Origin: Deltaproteobacteria bacterium Ga0077550
Lineage (GTDB): Bacteria > Myxococcota_A > Polyangia > Nannocystales > Nannocystaceae
Length of the DNA stretch: 32,840 bases
Direction of reading: 5' to 3'
NCBI GenBank assembly: GCA_001464385.1
Contig: LNFB01000347.1
Coordinates: 1-32,840, forward strand
Position numbers and translations under genes: made by a program. The notes beneath the pieces are model-generated. The model did no database searches and was not told the DNA's origin. It saw only the letters and a program-made list of their open reading frames with translations. Positions 32,257 to 32,840 of this stretch are shown here, piece by piece. Position 1 is the first letter of the stretch. The number at the start of each line of letters is the position of its first letter.

Positions 32257-32721
32257 ATGTCAGGCTCGGGCCGCACCATGGCGAGCAAATCCGAGTCCGG
32301 GCACGACATCACGCCGCTGACGGCCGACGAGCGCGAGACCCTGGCGGCGGGCCTCACCCCCGAGGAGCGCCGCGTGATGCTCGACCACGGCACCGAGCGC
32401 CCGTTCTGCGGCGGCCTGCTCGACAACAAGGAGGACGGCGTCTACGCGTGCCGCCTGTGCGGCCTGCCGCTGTTCCGCTCGCAGGCCAAGTTCGAGTCGG
32501 GCACCGGTTGGCCGAGCTTCTTCTCGCCGTTCGACCCCGATCACATCGCCACGATCCGCGACGTGAGCCACGGGATGATCCGCACCGAGATCCGCTGCCG
32601 CCGCTGCGACGCGCACCTCGGGCATGTCTTCCCCGATGGCCCGCGACCCTCCGGCCTGCGCTACTGCATGAACTCCGCCGCGCTCGCGTTCGTGCCGGCG
32701 CTGCCCCCGGGCCAGCGGTAG
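32257..32721 (+). CDS. msrB: Peptide-methionine (R)-S-oxide reductase
   Basis: 154 aa from ATG 32257; ATG 32278 would remove seven residues and is equally possible. MsrB reduces the R-epimer of oxidised methionine in proteins, using thioredoxin. All family marks are present: zinc-binding Cys65/Cys68 (CRLC) and Cys114/Cys117 (CRRC), the substrate motif FESGTGWPSFFSP, AHLGHVFPDGP, and the catalytic Cys137 in RYCMNS. No signal peptide is visible, so it is cytosolic. Length is normal for a stand-alone MsrB without an MsrA fusion. Confidence 0.95.
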   Translation: MSGSGRTMASKSESGHDITPLTADERETLAAGLTPEERRVMLDHGTERPFCGGLLDNKEDGVYACRLCGLPLFRSQAKFESGTGWPSFFSPFDPDHIATIRDVSHGMIRTEIRCRRCDAHLGHVFPDGPRPSGLRYCMNSAALAFVPALPPGQR

Positions 32722-32765
32722 TGCACCTCCCCGCACCCGCTCGTTTCGCGTAGTCTCCCGGGCCG

Positions 32766-32840
32766 ATGGCAGCCCGACGGGACCCGAACAGCATGAGCGC
32801 ACGCGTGGCCCGCATGGGGCTCGCCGCCCTGGGTGGGTGG
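32766..32840 (+). CDS. Start of a gene cut by the window end
   Basis: An open frame from ATG 32766 runs off the window: MAARRDPNSMSARVARMGLAALGGW. A second ATG lies nine codons in. No function can be assigned from 25 residues. Confidence 0.35.
   Translation, partial: MAARRDPNSMSARVARMGLAALGGW

Noticed and set aside
1..32840. tRNA or rRNA genes
   Set aside because: No cloverleaf with a GGTTCGAATCC-type arm and no rRNA-like stretch was recognised on either strand by eye.

Overview
The window is very GC-rich, densely coded DNA from what looks like a large-genome Myxococcota bacterium. A Nannocystaceae-like or Polyangia-like lineage is the best guess. This is inferred from the many secreted lipoproteins with Ser/Thr/Gly linkers, Cys/Asp repeats built on a DNDxDGxxDCxDxxC core, a Ser/Thr kinase fused to TPRs, a myxobacterial AgmX-type C-terminal domain next to PilT, a CHAT protease, and GTG starts. 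No rRNA, tRNA, CRISPR array, prophage or intact insertion sequence was seen.

Layout. Positions 63-7710 are a surface and secretion block. It holds a nine-repeat Cys/Asp lipoprotein, an outer-membrane barrel carrying three of the same repeats, an unknown lipoprotein on the minus strand, a five-repeat lipoprotein overlapping by 4 bp with a metallophosphoesterase lipoprotein, an endonuclease/exonuclease/phosphatase-fold lipoprotein and a propeller-like lipoprotein. Positions 7799-9833 hold half of a PhnB/VOC protein, a small lipoprotein, and a HipB-like regulator coupled to a HipA-like protein that lacks its kinase core, with a 7-bp-arm palindrome upstream. Positions 9833-12754 hold a secreted protein converging on a two-gene lipoprotein operon. 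Positions 13122-16407 are a probable cell-surface glycan pair, a CDP-glycerol-transferase-like enzyme and an asparagine-synthase-type amidotransferase.

Positions 16508-19876 hold a TPR-CHAT protease preceded by a small gene that overlaps it and carries a -1 frameshift. Next is a lipoprotein (20062-21080) whose reading frame is broken by an exact 20-bp tandem duplication, then a LysR regulator, a minimal thioredoxin-reductase-like flavoprotein, a renalase-like flavoprotein and a small Cys-rich secreted protein. Positions 24079-29930 are a minus-strand operon-like run: PilT-type ATPase, then a zinc-finger/kinase/TPR receptor, then a TonB/AgmX-like membrane protein. Positions 30006-30633 hold the two broken halves of a small-protein/nucleotidyltransferase pair separated by hairpin-rich DNA. 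The window closes with two methyltransferase-like genes, msrB and the beginning of another gene.

The most notable points are the frame-breaking 20-bp duplication (a possible ON/OFF switch), the CHAT protease with its frameshifted partner, the spread of one calcium/metal-type repeat over lipoproteins and an outer-membrane barrel, and several precisely truncated toxin-antitoxin-like loci.
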